A DNA stretch of 64,000 nucleotides, from NCBI GenBank assembly GCA_015059435.1, contig SVAJ01000001.1:62001-126000 (forward strand). Direction: 5' to 3'. The notes under the pieces are model-generated. The model was not told the DNA's origin. It worked only from the letters and a program-made list of their open reading frames with translations, and did not search any database. Position 1 is the first letter of the stretch, and every line of letters starts with the position of its first letter. This stretch comes from Bacillota bacterium (GTDB taxonomy: Bacteria > Bacillota_I > Bacilli_A > RF39 > UBA660). Made by a program: the position numbers and the translations under genes. Below are positions 9,241 through 17,453 of this stretch, piece by piece.

Positions 9241-10644
9241 TTAAATTTCTTCTATTTTCATGAAGTTAGTAACACGTTTGTCACTATTAACTGGTAATCC
9301 TCCAGTGATAATGATTTTATCTTTTGTTACTAAATTGAATTCTCTTTTAGCTTCTTCGATGCACATATCAATAACTTTATCTGTACTATCTAGTAGAGGT
9401 ACGATTGTAGTGTATACTCCATAGTTTAATGCAAGACTTCTAGCTACTGCTTCTGTTGTACAAGTTGCTAAGATATAACTTTTTGGTTTTAAATTACTAA
9501 TTTTTTTAGCACTATAACCACTTACTGTTGATGCTACTATTACTTTAACATCCATTACTTTAGAACATTCTACTACACTTGATGCAATACTTTCTGTAAT
9601 ACCAACTTTTTCATGATAATCAAATGTATGGTTGTAATAATTTTCAGTATCACGACAAATATTAGCCATAAATGAAACTGTTTCTATTGGGCTGTGTCCG
9701 GTAGTTGTTTCTCCACTTAACATAACTGCATCTGTACCATCTAATACTGCATTAGCTACGTCTGAAACTTCTGCTCTTGTTGGACGAGCACCTTTTTTCA
9801 TACTTTCTAACATTTCTGTAGCAACGATACAAATTTTTCCTGCTTCACGACATTTTTTAATTATTTGTTTTTGGTAGATTGGTAACATAGTCATTGGTAC
9901 TTCAACACCTAAGTCTCCACGAGCTACCATAATACCATCTGATACTTCAATAATTGAATCTAAGTTTTCAATTCCTGTCATACTTTCAATTTTAGAAATA
10001 ATTTTTAAATCTTCTCTATTTTGTTCTTTTAAAATTTCTCTTGCTTCTAAAACATCTTCTTTTGATGATACAAATGATAAAGCTAAGAAATCACCTTCAT
10101 GGTTACATGCATAAATAATATCTTCTCTATCTTGTTCACTAATAAATGGGATATCTAATTTTACTCCTGGAACACTTAGTGATTTTCTATCACCTAAAAC
10201 TCCACCATTTACGATATCACATGTAACTCCATCTTCTTCTACAGATTTAACTACTATTTTCATTAATCCGTTTTCAAGTAAAACTACGCTACCAACTTCT
10301 AAGTTATCAATAGCTTGAGGATGATTTACTGAGAATCTTTCTTCATTTCCTAATACTTCTTCTTTTACTAATCTTATTTCTTTTCCTGGAACTAATTTAA
10401 TTTCTCCAGTTTCAGTTTTACCACTTCTGAATTCTGGTCCTTTTGTATCATATAAAATACCTATATTTTTACCAGTTCTTTTTGTAACTTCATGTACTGA
10501 AGCTACTACTTGTTTCTTTTCATCTTCTGTTGCGTGTGAAAAGTTAATTCTAGCAACATTCATTCCAGCTAATACCATTTGTTCCATTACGTCTGGTTCA
10601 TTAGATGCTGGACCTATACTACAAATTATCTTTGTTTTTTTCAT
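9241..10644 (-). CDS. pyk: Pyruvate kinase
   Basis: Final ATP-yielding step of glycolysis, PEP + ADP to pyruvate + ATP. 467 aa: N-terminal MKKTKIICSIGPAS, active-site segment IISKIESMTGIENLD with catalytic Lys and metal-binding Glu, metal/substrate motif MVARGDLGVEVP (about 241-252) and TEMLESMKKGARPTRAEVSDVANAV. It ends after the standard C-terminal domain and lacks the extra PEP-utiliser-like domain present in Bacillus pyruvate kinase. It is a single-gene unit: its own promoter at 10677-10704, AAGGAG site, and terminator at 9200-9233. Confidence 0.97.
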   Translation of the reverse strand: MKKTKIICSIGPASNEPDVMEQMVLAGMNVARINFSHATEDEKKQVVASVHEVTKRTGKNIGILYDTKGPEFRSGKTETGEIKLVPGKEIRLVKEEVLGNEERFSVNHPQAIDNLEVGSVVLLENGLMKIVVKSVEEDGVTCDIVNGGVLGDRKSLSVPGVKLDIPFISEQDREDIIYACNHEGDFLALSFVSSKEDVLEAREILKEQNREDLKIISKIESMTGIENLDSIIEVSDGIMVARGDLGVEVPMTMLPIYQKQIIKKCREAGKICIVATEMLESMKKGARPTRAEVSDVANAVLDGTDAVMLSGETTTGHSPIETVSFMANICRDTENYYNHTFDYHEKVGITESIASSVVECSKVMDVKVIVASTVSGYSAKKISNLKPKSYILATCTTEAVARSLALNYGVYTTIVPLLDSTDKVIDMCIEEAKREFNLVTKDKIIITGGLPVNSDKRVTNFMKIEEI

Positions 10645-10676
10645 ATACTACACTCCTTCTTTACCGACCAGTAATA

Positions 10677-10704
10677 ATTATACTACATTTTTCTTGTTTT
10701 GCAA
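10677..10704 (-). promoter_or_regulatory. Sigma-A promoter of pyk
   Basis: Minus strand: TTGCAA (10699-10704), 16-base spacer, TATAAT (10677-10682). It lies directly downstream of the terminator of the upstream ATPase gene. Confidence 0.7.
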
Positions 10705-10705
10705 A

Positions 10706-10733
10706 GAAAAAAGTGTATTTTTTATACACTTTT
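10706..10733 (-). terminator. Intrinsic terminator of the ClpX-like ATPase gene
   Basis: AAAAGTGTAT/ATACACTTTT hairpin on the minus strand, with the TAA stop of the gene inside the hairpin. Confidence 0.8.
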
Positions 10734-12269
10734 ACGTTTAGATCTTTTCCTTTTAACTAATTGATAATTGTTGTTATCTTCAACTGTTTTATCAGTTATA
10801 ATAACTTCTTCATACTCGCCTTTGTTTGATGTTACTTCCACAAATGGTTGCCATATTATTTCTTCTACTTCTCCAACTAATCCACTTACTCCTAAACCTT
10901 TTTTGTAAGCTACTTCTCCAAGTTTTTTTATACACTCATCTGTGAATGTTAATTTAGTATTAAGCTTTTGAAATTTTTCTTGCTCTATCTTAGTTGGTGA
11001 TTCATCTGATTTATTTAAAATATCAATATAATCTTTTTCATGTAGATCATTTAAATGTACTACAACAGACATTCTTCTCATAAATTCTCTTGGTGTTTGA
11101 CCTTTTTCTATAAAATCTTTAACACTTACTTCTTTTGTTTCAGTATTAGTAGGTGCCTTGGTATTAAAACCTGATATATTCTTATCTGGTGAGTGATATA
11201 AATCTTCAAATGCTCCACTAGCAATTACAATCATATTACTTGTATTTATATCTACGTATGTACCTGGCTCTTTATGTTGCGTATTTTCACAAGCAGAATA
11301 TGTAGTACCATCTAAAAATTTTAATAAAGTATTTAAAACTGCTCTACCTGAAACATCAGAATTACTATTTGATCTTTTTTTATCTATTTCATCAAATAAT
11401 ATAATAGCACGTTCTGCTTTTTCTAAATCATACCCACATGAAACATATAATTCCCATAAATATTCTTCTATATCTTTACCAACTATTCCTGGAACTGTTA
11501 GTTGTGTTGAATCAATAAATAAGAATGGTCTGTCTAAATTCTTTGCAATTAGTTGTAATAACTTAGTTTTTCCTACTCCACTTGATCCTGTTACTAGCAT
11601 ACCAAACTTATTTCTATTATCTAAATCAAGTGAAGCAATACCAGCAATCACTCTTAAAGCAGGTTTATCTTGGGCAATTAGTGTCTTAGTAATTTTTTCA
11701 TGCAATTTTTTTACATTAATAGTTTCATTGGATAGTTGTTTTCTTTCTGATACATCAAGGTCTTCAAATTCTGGTAATAATTCTTCTAAATAATTTATTA
11801 CATTTTCTAAATCCTCTAGTTGTGATAAATAGTGGTTATATAGATCTTCTGCTTGATCCTCAGTAAATCCAGTGTCCATAAGATCTGATAATACTTGCTC
11901 ATAATTTGTATAACTATACATTTCTTTATAATAATCTTTTATTACCTCTGCTCTTAATTCTGCTGCAGTTCCTTCAATGTCATAAGGAGAAGCAATTAAC
12001 ATATTATCCATATTATCGACATAATAAAATAATTTTTCAGCTCTTTCTGGTATTTGTTGATTTGAAGGAACAATATTTACTACCCCATATTCTTCATCTG
12101 TTTTATATAATTCTTTATCTGTAATATTTAAATATAAATCTTTACCTGCATCAAAAATCCCACTTTCGGCATCATATTCACCAAATATAGTTTTTTCCGG
12201 TTTAAATAAATACTTATTATTGTTTAATGGTATTTTTTTCATTAGTATTGCTTTATATGTGTTTTCCAT
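10722..12269 (-). CDS. ClpX-like AAA+ ATPase with a divergent N-terminal region
   Basis: Predicted ATP-driven protein unfoldase-type ATPase, 515 aa. The AAA+ core (about 190-440) has Walker A GSSGVGKTK, Walker B AIILFDEIDK, and ClpX-like segments VPGIVGKDIEEYLWELY, GRAVLNTLLKFLDGT and GAFEDLYHS, plus an EFMRRM box matching ClpX EFIGR. The roughly 190 N-terminal residues lack the four-Cys zinc finger of ClpX. Where ClpX has its ClpP-contacting IGF loop there is ISGFN, and the sensor-2 box is GVSGLV rather than GARGLR. It may be a ClpX paralogue with a different partner, not the canonical ClpX. Monocistronic: strong promoter and GGGGGA site upstream, own terminator. Confidence 0.75.
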   Translation of the reverse strand: MENTYKAILMKKIPLNNNKYLFKPEKTIFGEYDAESGIFDAGKDLYLNITDKELYKTDEEYGVVNIVPSNQQIPERAEKLFYYVDNMDNMLIASPYDIEGTAAELRAEVIKDYYKEMYSYTNYEQVLSDLMDTGFTEDQAEDLYNHYLSQLEDLENVINYLEELLPEFEDLDVSERKQLSNETINVKKLHEKITKTLIAQDKPALRVIAGIASLDLDNRNKFGMLVTGSSGVGKTKLLQLIAKNLDRPFLFIDSTQLTVPGIVGKDIEEYLWELYVSCGYDLEKAERAIILFDEIDKKRSNSNSDVSGRAVLNTLLKFLDGTTYSACENTQHKEPGTYVDINTSNMIVIASGAFEDLYHSPDKNISGFNTKAPTNTETKEVSVKDFIEKGQTPREFMRRMSVVVHLNDLHEKDYIDILNKSDESPTKIEQEKFQKLNTKLTFTDECIKKLGEVAYKKGLGVSGLVGEVEEIIWQPFVEVTSNKGEYEEVIITDKTVEDNNNYQLVKRKRSKRKSV

Positions 12270-12301
12270 AACTAATCCCCCTAAGTTACATATATACGGT
12301 T

Positions 12302-12330
12302 ATCATAGTTCTTTTAAATAACTATGTCAA
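12302..12330 (-). promoter_or_regulatory. Strong sigma-A promoter of the ClpX-like gene
   Basis: Minus strand: TTGACA (12325-12330), 17-base spacer, TATGAT (12302-12307). Lies just after the mutM stop. Confidence 0.8.
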
Positions 12331-12337
12331 TATATAA

Positions 12338-13162
12338 TTATTTATTTTGACATTTAGGACAGTAGTGTGTTCCTCTACCACCTATTTTAGTTTTTTCTAT
12401 CATAGTACCACACTTAGGACAATTAGTTCCTGCCTTACCATGAACTAATAATTCATTTTGAAATAGTCCATGTACCCCTTCTTCACTTGTGAAACTTTTA
12501 ATTGTTGTTCCACCTAGTTTAATAGCTTTGTTTAATACTATATTAGTATTTTTTATAATATTATCACAATCTTTAAGACTAACTTCATTGGCTTTTCTAT
12601 TTGGATTTATACCACTCATGAATAGTATTTCATCATCATATATATTTCCAATACCTGCAATTATACTTTGATCAAGTAATACTGTTTTTATTGGTAACTT
12701 CTTAGTGTTAATTTTATCAAATAAATATTCTTTAGTTAGATTCTTATCATCGAACTCTAGTCCTATTTCATTTAATGGTTTAGTATTATTTACTTTGTCA
12801 TTTTCTATTAAATACATTTTTCCAAACTTTCTAACATCATGAAATCTAAAACTAATATTATCATCTAATATAAATTCTACGTGCTCATGTTTAAGTTTTT
12901 CATCACCTTTAGTTCTAAAGAAAAACTTACCTTCCATTCTTAGATGTATTAATAGATTATAGTCATCTAATTTAATAACTATCCATTTACCACGTGTAGT
13001 TATAGAATTTATTTTCTGATCTATAATCTGTTGTTTAAAAACAGAAGGTGTTGGACTAGCTATAATATTATCCCAATAAATATTACAAGCTGTAATTGTT
13101 TTACCTAGTATTTTCTTCTTTAAACTTTTTACCACTGTTAATACTTCTGGTTTTTCTGGCAT
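12338..13162 (-). CDS. mutM: Formamidopyrimidine-DNA glycosylase
   Basis: Base-excision repair of 8-oxoguanine and formamidopyrimidines, with AP-lyase activity. 274 aa, normal length. N-terminal MPEKPEV keeps the catalytic Pro2/Glu3 although the usual Leu4 is Lys; TRGKWIVIKL carries the conserved Lys (about 56); the C-terminal zinc finger has CPKC (about 247) and CPKC (about 269) around GGRGTHYCPKCQ, with the DNA-contacting Arg. It follows polA by 19 bases with an AAGGTG site, the polA-mutM pairing known from Bacilli. Confidence 0.95.
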   Translation of the reverse strand: MPEKPEVLTVVKSLKKKILGKTITACNIYWDNIIASPTPSVFKQQIIDQKINSITTRGKWIVIKLDDYNLLIHLRMEGKFFFRTKGDEKLKHEHVEFILDDNISFRFHDVRKFGKMYLIENDKVNNTKPLNEIGLEFDDKNLTKEYLFDKINTKKLPIKTVLLDQSIIAGIGNIYDDEILFMSGINPNRKANEVSLKDCDNIIKNTNIVLNKAIKLGGTTIKSFTSEEGVHGLFQNELLVHGKAGTNCPKCGTMIEKTKIGGRGTHYCPKCQNK

Positions 13163-13181
13163 CCTAGCACCTTCTTTCTCT

Positions 13182-15785
13182 TTATTTAGCTTCGTACCAA
13201 TTAGATCCTGTTTCTATATCTACTTTTAATGGTACTTCTAATTTATATGTATTTTCCATTATATCTCTTACTATTTCTGTTACTTCTTCTAGTTCATTAT
13301 CTAAAACATTAAATACTAATTCATCGTGTACTTGAATTAACATTTTACTTTTTAAATTTCTAGTTTTAAATTCTCTATAAATTTCCACCATAGCTTTCTT
13401 TAATATATCAGCGGCACTTCCTTGGATAGGAGTATTTAGAGCCATTCTTTCTCCACTACTTCTTACCATATAGTTTTTACTTTTTAATTCTTCTATTACT
13501 CTTTTTCTATTCATTATAGTTTTAACATAACCATTTTGATAAGCAGCATTTTTTAAATTATCCATATAATCTTTTATTCCTGGAAATGTTTCTAAATAAT
13601 TATCAATAAATTTTTTAGCTTGTTTAATATCAATTCCTAAGTCTTCAGAAAGCCCAAAACTACTAATTCCATATAGTATTCCAAAGTTAACTGCTTTTGC
13701 TGTTCTTCTTTGGTCTTTAGTAACATCATTAATATCTATTTTATAAATATCAGCGGCTGTTTTAGCATGAATATCTTTTCCGGCTTTAAAAGCTTGAATT
13801 AGATTCTGTTCTTGTGAAAGAGCTGCAAATATTCTTAATTCTACTTGAGAATAATCACTTGATAAAAGTAGAGAATTATCATCTGGAATAAATGCTTTTC
13901 TAATTAATTTAGAATAATCACTTCTAGCTGGTATATTCTGAAGATTTGGACTTATACTTGAAAGTCGTCCTGTTCTTGTTAATGTCTGAGTAAATATTGT
14001 ATGGATACGTCCATCTTCTCTAATCTCAGAAATTAATCCTACTGCATAGTTAGTATATAGTTTTGCTAATGTTCTATACTCTAGTATTTTATCTACTATC
14101 GGATGAATAAATCTTATTTTATCTAGGATATCTTTACTAGTAGAATACTTACCATCCTTTACTCTTTTTGGATATGGTATTTCTAATTTTTCAAATAGAA
14201 TTACTGCAAGTTGTGCTGGTGAGTTAATGTTAAATTCTTCTCCTGATAATTCATATATTTCTTTTTCTTTGGCATCTAATTGTTCTTTTAATTCTACTTC
14301 TAAGTCTTCTAGATATTTTTTATCTACTTTTATACCAGTTAGTTCCATATCAGCTAATACTTCTGCTAACGGCATTTCTATTTCATTAAATAATTTTTCT
14401 TCTTCATTATCTTTTAGTTCTTTTTCTATTTGTTCTTTTGTTTCGTATATAAATTTTGCTTTAGTGCAACATACATTTTTTAATTCTTCTTCACTTAACT
14501 CTTTAGGTCTTTTATCTGTACCATATAAATCTTCATATAAAGCAATATCATAGTCAAATGTTTTTGCGACAAAAGCTATGTCATCTTTAATAATATAATC
14601 AAGTAAGTATGTTGCAATCATTGTATCAAATACTACATTATTAAACTTTATACCTAAACTGTTTAATACAACAAGATTTTTCTTATAATCATATGTATAT
14701 TTAAGTGAATCATTATTAAATAATTCTTTATATTTATCTATCTCATCTTTAGAAATAAAGTATCCTGCATCTCCATCATAAAGCCCCATACCTAGTATTT
14801 CACTTTTACTGTATATAGATCCTCTAGTTTCTAAATAGAATGAAAAGTTTTTATCTTTTAACTCACTTATGTCTTTTATAACTAATTTTTTTTCTTCCTT
14901 CTTTTCTTCTTTTGGAACTTCATTTAAATCATATTTTCTAAGTAGTGAGAAAAATTCAAATTCTTTTAATAGTTTAGTAAACTCTTCTTTATTTTCCCCT
15001 TCATATTTACAATCATCTAAATCAAAATCAAGAGGTACTTCCCTATAAATAGTTGCTAAATCATAACTCTTATAGGCGTTTTCTTTATCAGCAAGTAATT
15101 TTTCTTTTGTCTTTCCTGTTACACTATCAATATTTTCATATAAGTTATCTAAACTTCCATATTTAGATAATAAATTAATAGCTGTTTTTTCTCCTATTCC
15201 TTTTACTCCTGGAATATTATCTGATGGATCTCCCATTAGAGCTTTTAAATCTATCATTCTAATTGGATCTACTTTATATGTATTTTTAAATTCTGTTTTA
15301 TCCATCATTATATAATCTTTTTGTTTTAAAAGTTTTACTGTTACTTCATCTGATATTAATTGTAATAAATCTTTATCACTACTTACGATAGTTGCAACAA
15401 ATGCATCTTCTTCATCTACTCTTTTACTTAGTGTTCCTATTATATCGTCTGCTTCATAATTATCTATTTCAAAGTTTTTAATTCCCATAGCTGTCAATAT
15501 TTCTTTTGCTTTTGGAAATTGCATTTTTAACTCATCAGGTGTAGCCGCTCTTCCCGCTTTATAATCATCATACTTTTCATGTCTAAAAGTTTTTCCTTTG
15601 TCAAAGGCAACTAATATATACGAAGGGCTTTCCTCACTAATTATTTTTTTCATCATATTAATAAATCCATATAAAGCATTAGTAGGAAAACCTTTTGAAT
15701 TTTTCATTATAACACCTTGATAAGCTGTTGCATAATAACTTCTAAATAATAAATTGTTACCATCTACTAAAATTATTTTTTTCAT
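13182..15785 (-). CDS. polA: DNA polymerase I
   Basis: Replication and repair polymerase, 867 aa. Domains: 5' nuclease (VDGNNLLFRSYYA at the start, DNYEADDIIGTL, SSDKDLLQLI, GDPSDNIPGVKGIGEKTA), degenerate 3'-5' exonuclease-like region (about 300-460), polymerase domain with motif A SSDYSQVELRIFAALS, motif B RRTAKAVNFGILYGIS and motif C IQVHDELVF. In the exonuclease region the expected D-x-E is YLETRG, with the first Asp missing, so proofreading is probably absent as in Bacillus PolA. Start has AGGTGATG upstream. Operon with mutM. Confidence 0.96.
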   Translation of the reverse strand: MKKIILVDGNNLLFRSYYATAYQGVIMKNSKGFPTNALYGFINMMKKIISEESPSYILVAFDKGKTFRHEKYDDYKAGRAATPDELKMQFPKAKEILTAMGIKNFEIDNYEADDIIGTLSKRVDEEDAFVATIVSSDKDLLQLISDEVTVKLLKQKDYIMMDKTEFKNTYKVDPIRMIDLKALMGDPSDNIPGVKGIGEKTAINLLSKYGSLDNLYENIDSVTGKTKEKLLADKENAYKSYDLATIYREVPLDFDLDDCKYEGENKEEFTKLLKEFEFFSLLRKYDLNEVPKEEKKEEKKLVIKDISELKDKNFSFYLETRGSIYSKSEILGMGLYDGDAGYFISKDEIDKYKELFNNDSLKYTYDYKKNLVVLNSLGIKFNNVVFDTMIATYLLDYIIKDDIAFVAKTFDYDIALYEDLYGTDKRPKELSEEELKNVCCTKAKFIYETKEQIEKELKDNEEEKLFNEIEMPLAEVLADMELTGIKVDKKYLEDLEVELKEQLDAKEKEIYELSGEEFNINSPAQLAVILFEKLEIPYPKRVKDGKYSTSKDILDKIRFIHPIVDKILEYRTLAKLYTNYAVGLISEIREDGRIHTIFTQTLTRTGRLSSISPNLQNIPARSDYSKLIRKAFIPDDNSLLLSSDYSQVELRIFAALSQEQNLIQAFKAGKDIHAKTAADIYKIDINDVTKDQRRTAKAVNFGILYGISSFGLSEDLGIDIKQAKKFIDNYLETFPGIKDYMDNLKNAAYQNGYVKTIMNRKRVIEELKSKNYMVRSSGERMALNTPIQGSAADILKKAMVEIYREFKTRNLKSKMLIQVHDELVFNVLDNELEEVTEIVRDIMENTYKLEVPLKVDIETGSNWYEAK

Positions 15786-15835
15786 TTTACATCACCTATT
15801 AAAAGTATATCATAACAATTTATTTTTAACTAATA

Positions 15836-16003
15836 TTACTTGCTTAAATTTAGAGATACGCTAGTATTTGTATTTCTAAAATCTTTCGTATTTTGATCTA
15901 ATCTTTCGATTCTATTTGTCGCCATCATTAGGCATAGTGTTATAAGAGTATAAATAAATAGTATTGTTAATCCTTTCTTAATATTTTCTTTTACGTTTAA
16001 CAT
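15836..16003 (-). CDS. Small LexA-controlled membrane protein (candidate SOS division inhibitor)
   Basis: Unannotated 55-aa ORF on the minus strand, ATG at 16003, TAA at 15836, with AAAGGAGT 8 bases upstream. Layout: basic N-terminus MLNVKENIKKG, one hydrophobic helix (about residues 12-28, LTILFIYTLITLCLMMA), then a polar tail with NRIERLDQNTKD. It lies divergent from lexA, the place of the SOS division inhibitor yneA in Bacillus, but has no LysM domain. Its promoter (16032-16060) contains a near-perfect LexA box between -35 and -10, so LexA repression is very likely. Function in division arrest is inferred from position and regulation only. Confidence 0.75.
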   Translation of the reverse strand: MLNVKENIKKGLTILFIYTLITLCLMMATNRIERLDQNTKDFRNTNTSVSLNLSK

Positions 16004-16031
16004 ATAAACCACTCCTTTCGATTACGTATTC

Positions 16032-16060
16032 AGTATACACCGTACACTTGTTCGTGTCAA
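16032..16060 (-). promoter_or_regulatory. SOS promoter of the small membrane protein
   Basis: Minus strand: TTGACA (16055-16060), 17-base spacer, TATACT (16032-16037). The spacer is almost entirely a LexA operator. Confidence 0.85.
16041..16054. promoter_or_regulatory. LexA operator 1
   Basis: Reads CGAACAAGTGTACG on the minus strand, matching the Bacillus-type box CGAAC-N4-GTTCG in 9 of 10 conserved positions. It lies between the -35 and -10 of the promoter for the 55-aa membrane protein. Confidence 0.85.
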
Positions 16061-16069
16061 TATACTTTT

Positions 16070-16083
16070 AAAACATTTGTTTG
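16070..16083. promoter_or_regulatory. Degenerate LexA operator 2
   Basis: AAAACATTTGTTTG, an inverted repeat AAAC-N4-GTTT with the outer C/G degenerate. It overlaps the -35 of the lexA promoter, so it probably serves lexA autoregulation with lower affinity. Confidence 0.55.
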
Positions 16084-16109
16084 ACATTTGACACTTTTGA
16101 TGGTAAACT
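16081..16109 (+). promoter_or_regulatory. Sigma-A promoter of lexA
   Basis: TTGACA (16081-16086), 17-base spacer, TAAACT (16104-16109), followed by an AAGGAGGG ribosome binding site before the lexA ATG. Confidence 0.75.
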
Positions 16110-16130
16110 GAATTTATAAGGAGGGATTAT

Positions 16131-16748
16131 ATGGAAAAGCTTACTGCTAAGCAAGAAGTCATTTTAAAAATCATTAAAAAGTTGATTGCAAAAAACGGAT
16201 ACCCACCTACTGTTAGAGAAATTGGAGAGATGGCTAATTTAAGTTCACCTGCTACTACTCAATTTCATTTAACAAAGTTAGAAGAAAAGGGTTATATAAA
16301 AAAAGGAAATAGTAAAAATAGAACTATCGAAGTTCTTGTACCTAATGAATATATTGAAAAGGATGAAAGCGTTGTTGAAGTTCCTTTGCTTGGAAAAGTA
16401 ACCGCTGGTACTCCTATTGAGGCTATTGAAACTCCAGATGAATATTTTTCACTACCTACTAATCTGTTCAATACTCGTAATGAGATATTTACTCTTAATG
16501 TTAGTGGTGAATCAATGATTAACGTTGGAATATATGATGGAGATATATTAATTGTTGAAAGATGTAATACTGCTAGAAATGGTGATACTGTAGTAGCTAT
16601 GAACGCTGATGGAGAAGCAACTGTTAAAACATTCTATAAAGAGGATGGTTATTTTAGACTACAACCTGAAAATGATACAATGGATCCTATTATATTAAAA
16701 GAAGTTACTATTTTAGGTAAAGCTGTAGGTTTATATAGAAGATTCTAA
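16131..16748 (+). CDS. lexA: SOS repressor LexA
   Basis: Represses DNA-damage genes and self-cleaves when RecA is activated. 205 aa. N-terminal winged helix (LTAKQEVILKIIKKLI, GYPPTVREIGEMANLSSPAT), then the cleavage site Ala-Gly in KVTAGTPIEA (about residues 90-91), catalytic Ser in VSGESMINVGIYDGD (about 127) and Lys in TVVAMNADGEATVK (about 165). All catalytic residues are present. One of few plus-strand genes; divergent from the SOS membrane peptide and followed by a bidirectional terminator. Confidence 0.96.
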   Translation: MEKLTAKQEVILKIIKKLIAKNGYPPTVREIGEMANLSSPATTQFHLTKLEEKGYIKKGNSKNRTIEVLVPNEYIEKDESVVEVPLLGKVTAGTPIEAIETPDEYFSLPTNLFNTRNEIFTLNVSGESMINVGIYDGDILIVERCNTARNGDTVVAMNADGEATVKTFYKEDGYFRLQPENDTMDPIILKEVTILGKAVGLYRRF

Positions 16749-16786
16749 TAAAAAATGATAGACTTAACAATCTATCATTTTTTTTA
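16749..16786. terminator. Bidirectional terminator between lexA and tcdA
   Basis: AAAAATGATAGA (16751-16762) pairs with TCTATCATTTTT (16771-16782). T runs follow in both directions, serving convergent lexA and tcdA; the tcdA stop lies in the loop. Confidence 0.85.
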
Positions 16787-17453
16787 TTATATAACTTGAT
16801 ATTAATAATCCTGCGCTACTAGGTACGAAAGCACTAGAACCTAAACCTTCTGTTTTTCTAGGTAATTCTGTAGATGATAAAACATCTATTTTTTTATTTA
16901 TTTTTTCATCTTTTATATATTTTCTTAAAATTCTAGCTAACGGATCATTATATGTTTTTCTTATATCTGTTATTTCTAATTTTGATGGGTCAAGTTTTTT
17001 TGCTGTACCCATACTTGATATAAAATTTATATTTCTTTTTATACACTCTTTAATAATACTTTTTTTGGTATCAATATAATCGCATGCATCTACTAAATAA
17101 TCTATATGTTCAGTAAATAGTACATCTATATTATCTGGTGTAATAAATTCAGAAATTTTTATCACTTCACACTCTTCATTAATATCTTTTATTCTGTTTT
17201 CTAAAACATCGACTTTTTTTAATCCTATAGTTGATTTTAAGGCAATTATCTGTCTATTTAAATTTGTTTCATCTACTACATCATTATCTACTATTATTAA
17301 TTTACCTATACCACTTCTTGTAAGAGACTCTACTACATATCCTCCTACTCCACCAACGCCTAAAACTAATATTGTTTTATTCTTTAATACATTTATATTA
17401 TCTTTACCTATTAATTTTTCTAATCTTTCAAATTTATTAGGCAACTTTGACAT
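16764..17453 (-). CDS. tcdA: tRNA threonylcarbamoyladenosine dehydratase (ThiF/E1-like)
   Basis: E1-like enzyme predicted to cyclise t6A37 of ANN-reading tRNAs to ct6A. 229 aa. Nucleotide-binding motif VLGVGGVGGYVVESLTRSGI (about 29-48), DNDVVDETNLNRQIIA with the conserved Asn/Arg, DACDYIDTKKSIIKEC and the TcdA-type segment SSMGTAKKLDPSKLEITDI; DPLARILRKYIK follows. The start overlaps the upstream unknown gene by 17 bases and has only a weak purine-rich site, so coupling is likely. Assignment to TcdA rather than MoeB/ThiF rests on the SSMG...DP...DPLAR signature. Confidence 0.88.
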   Translation of the reverse strand: MSKLPNKFERLEKLIGKDNINVLKNKTILVLGVGGVGGYVVESLTRSGIGKLIIVDNDVVDETNLNRQIIALKSTIGLKKVDVLENRIKDINEECEVIKISEFITPDNIDVLFTEHIDYLVDACDYIDTKKSIIKECIKRNINFISSMGTAKKLDPSKLEITDIRKTYNDPLARILRKYIKDEKINKKIDVLSSTELPRKTEGLGSSAFVPSSAGLLISSYIIKKMIDC

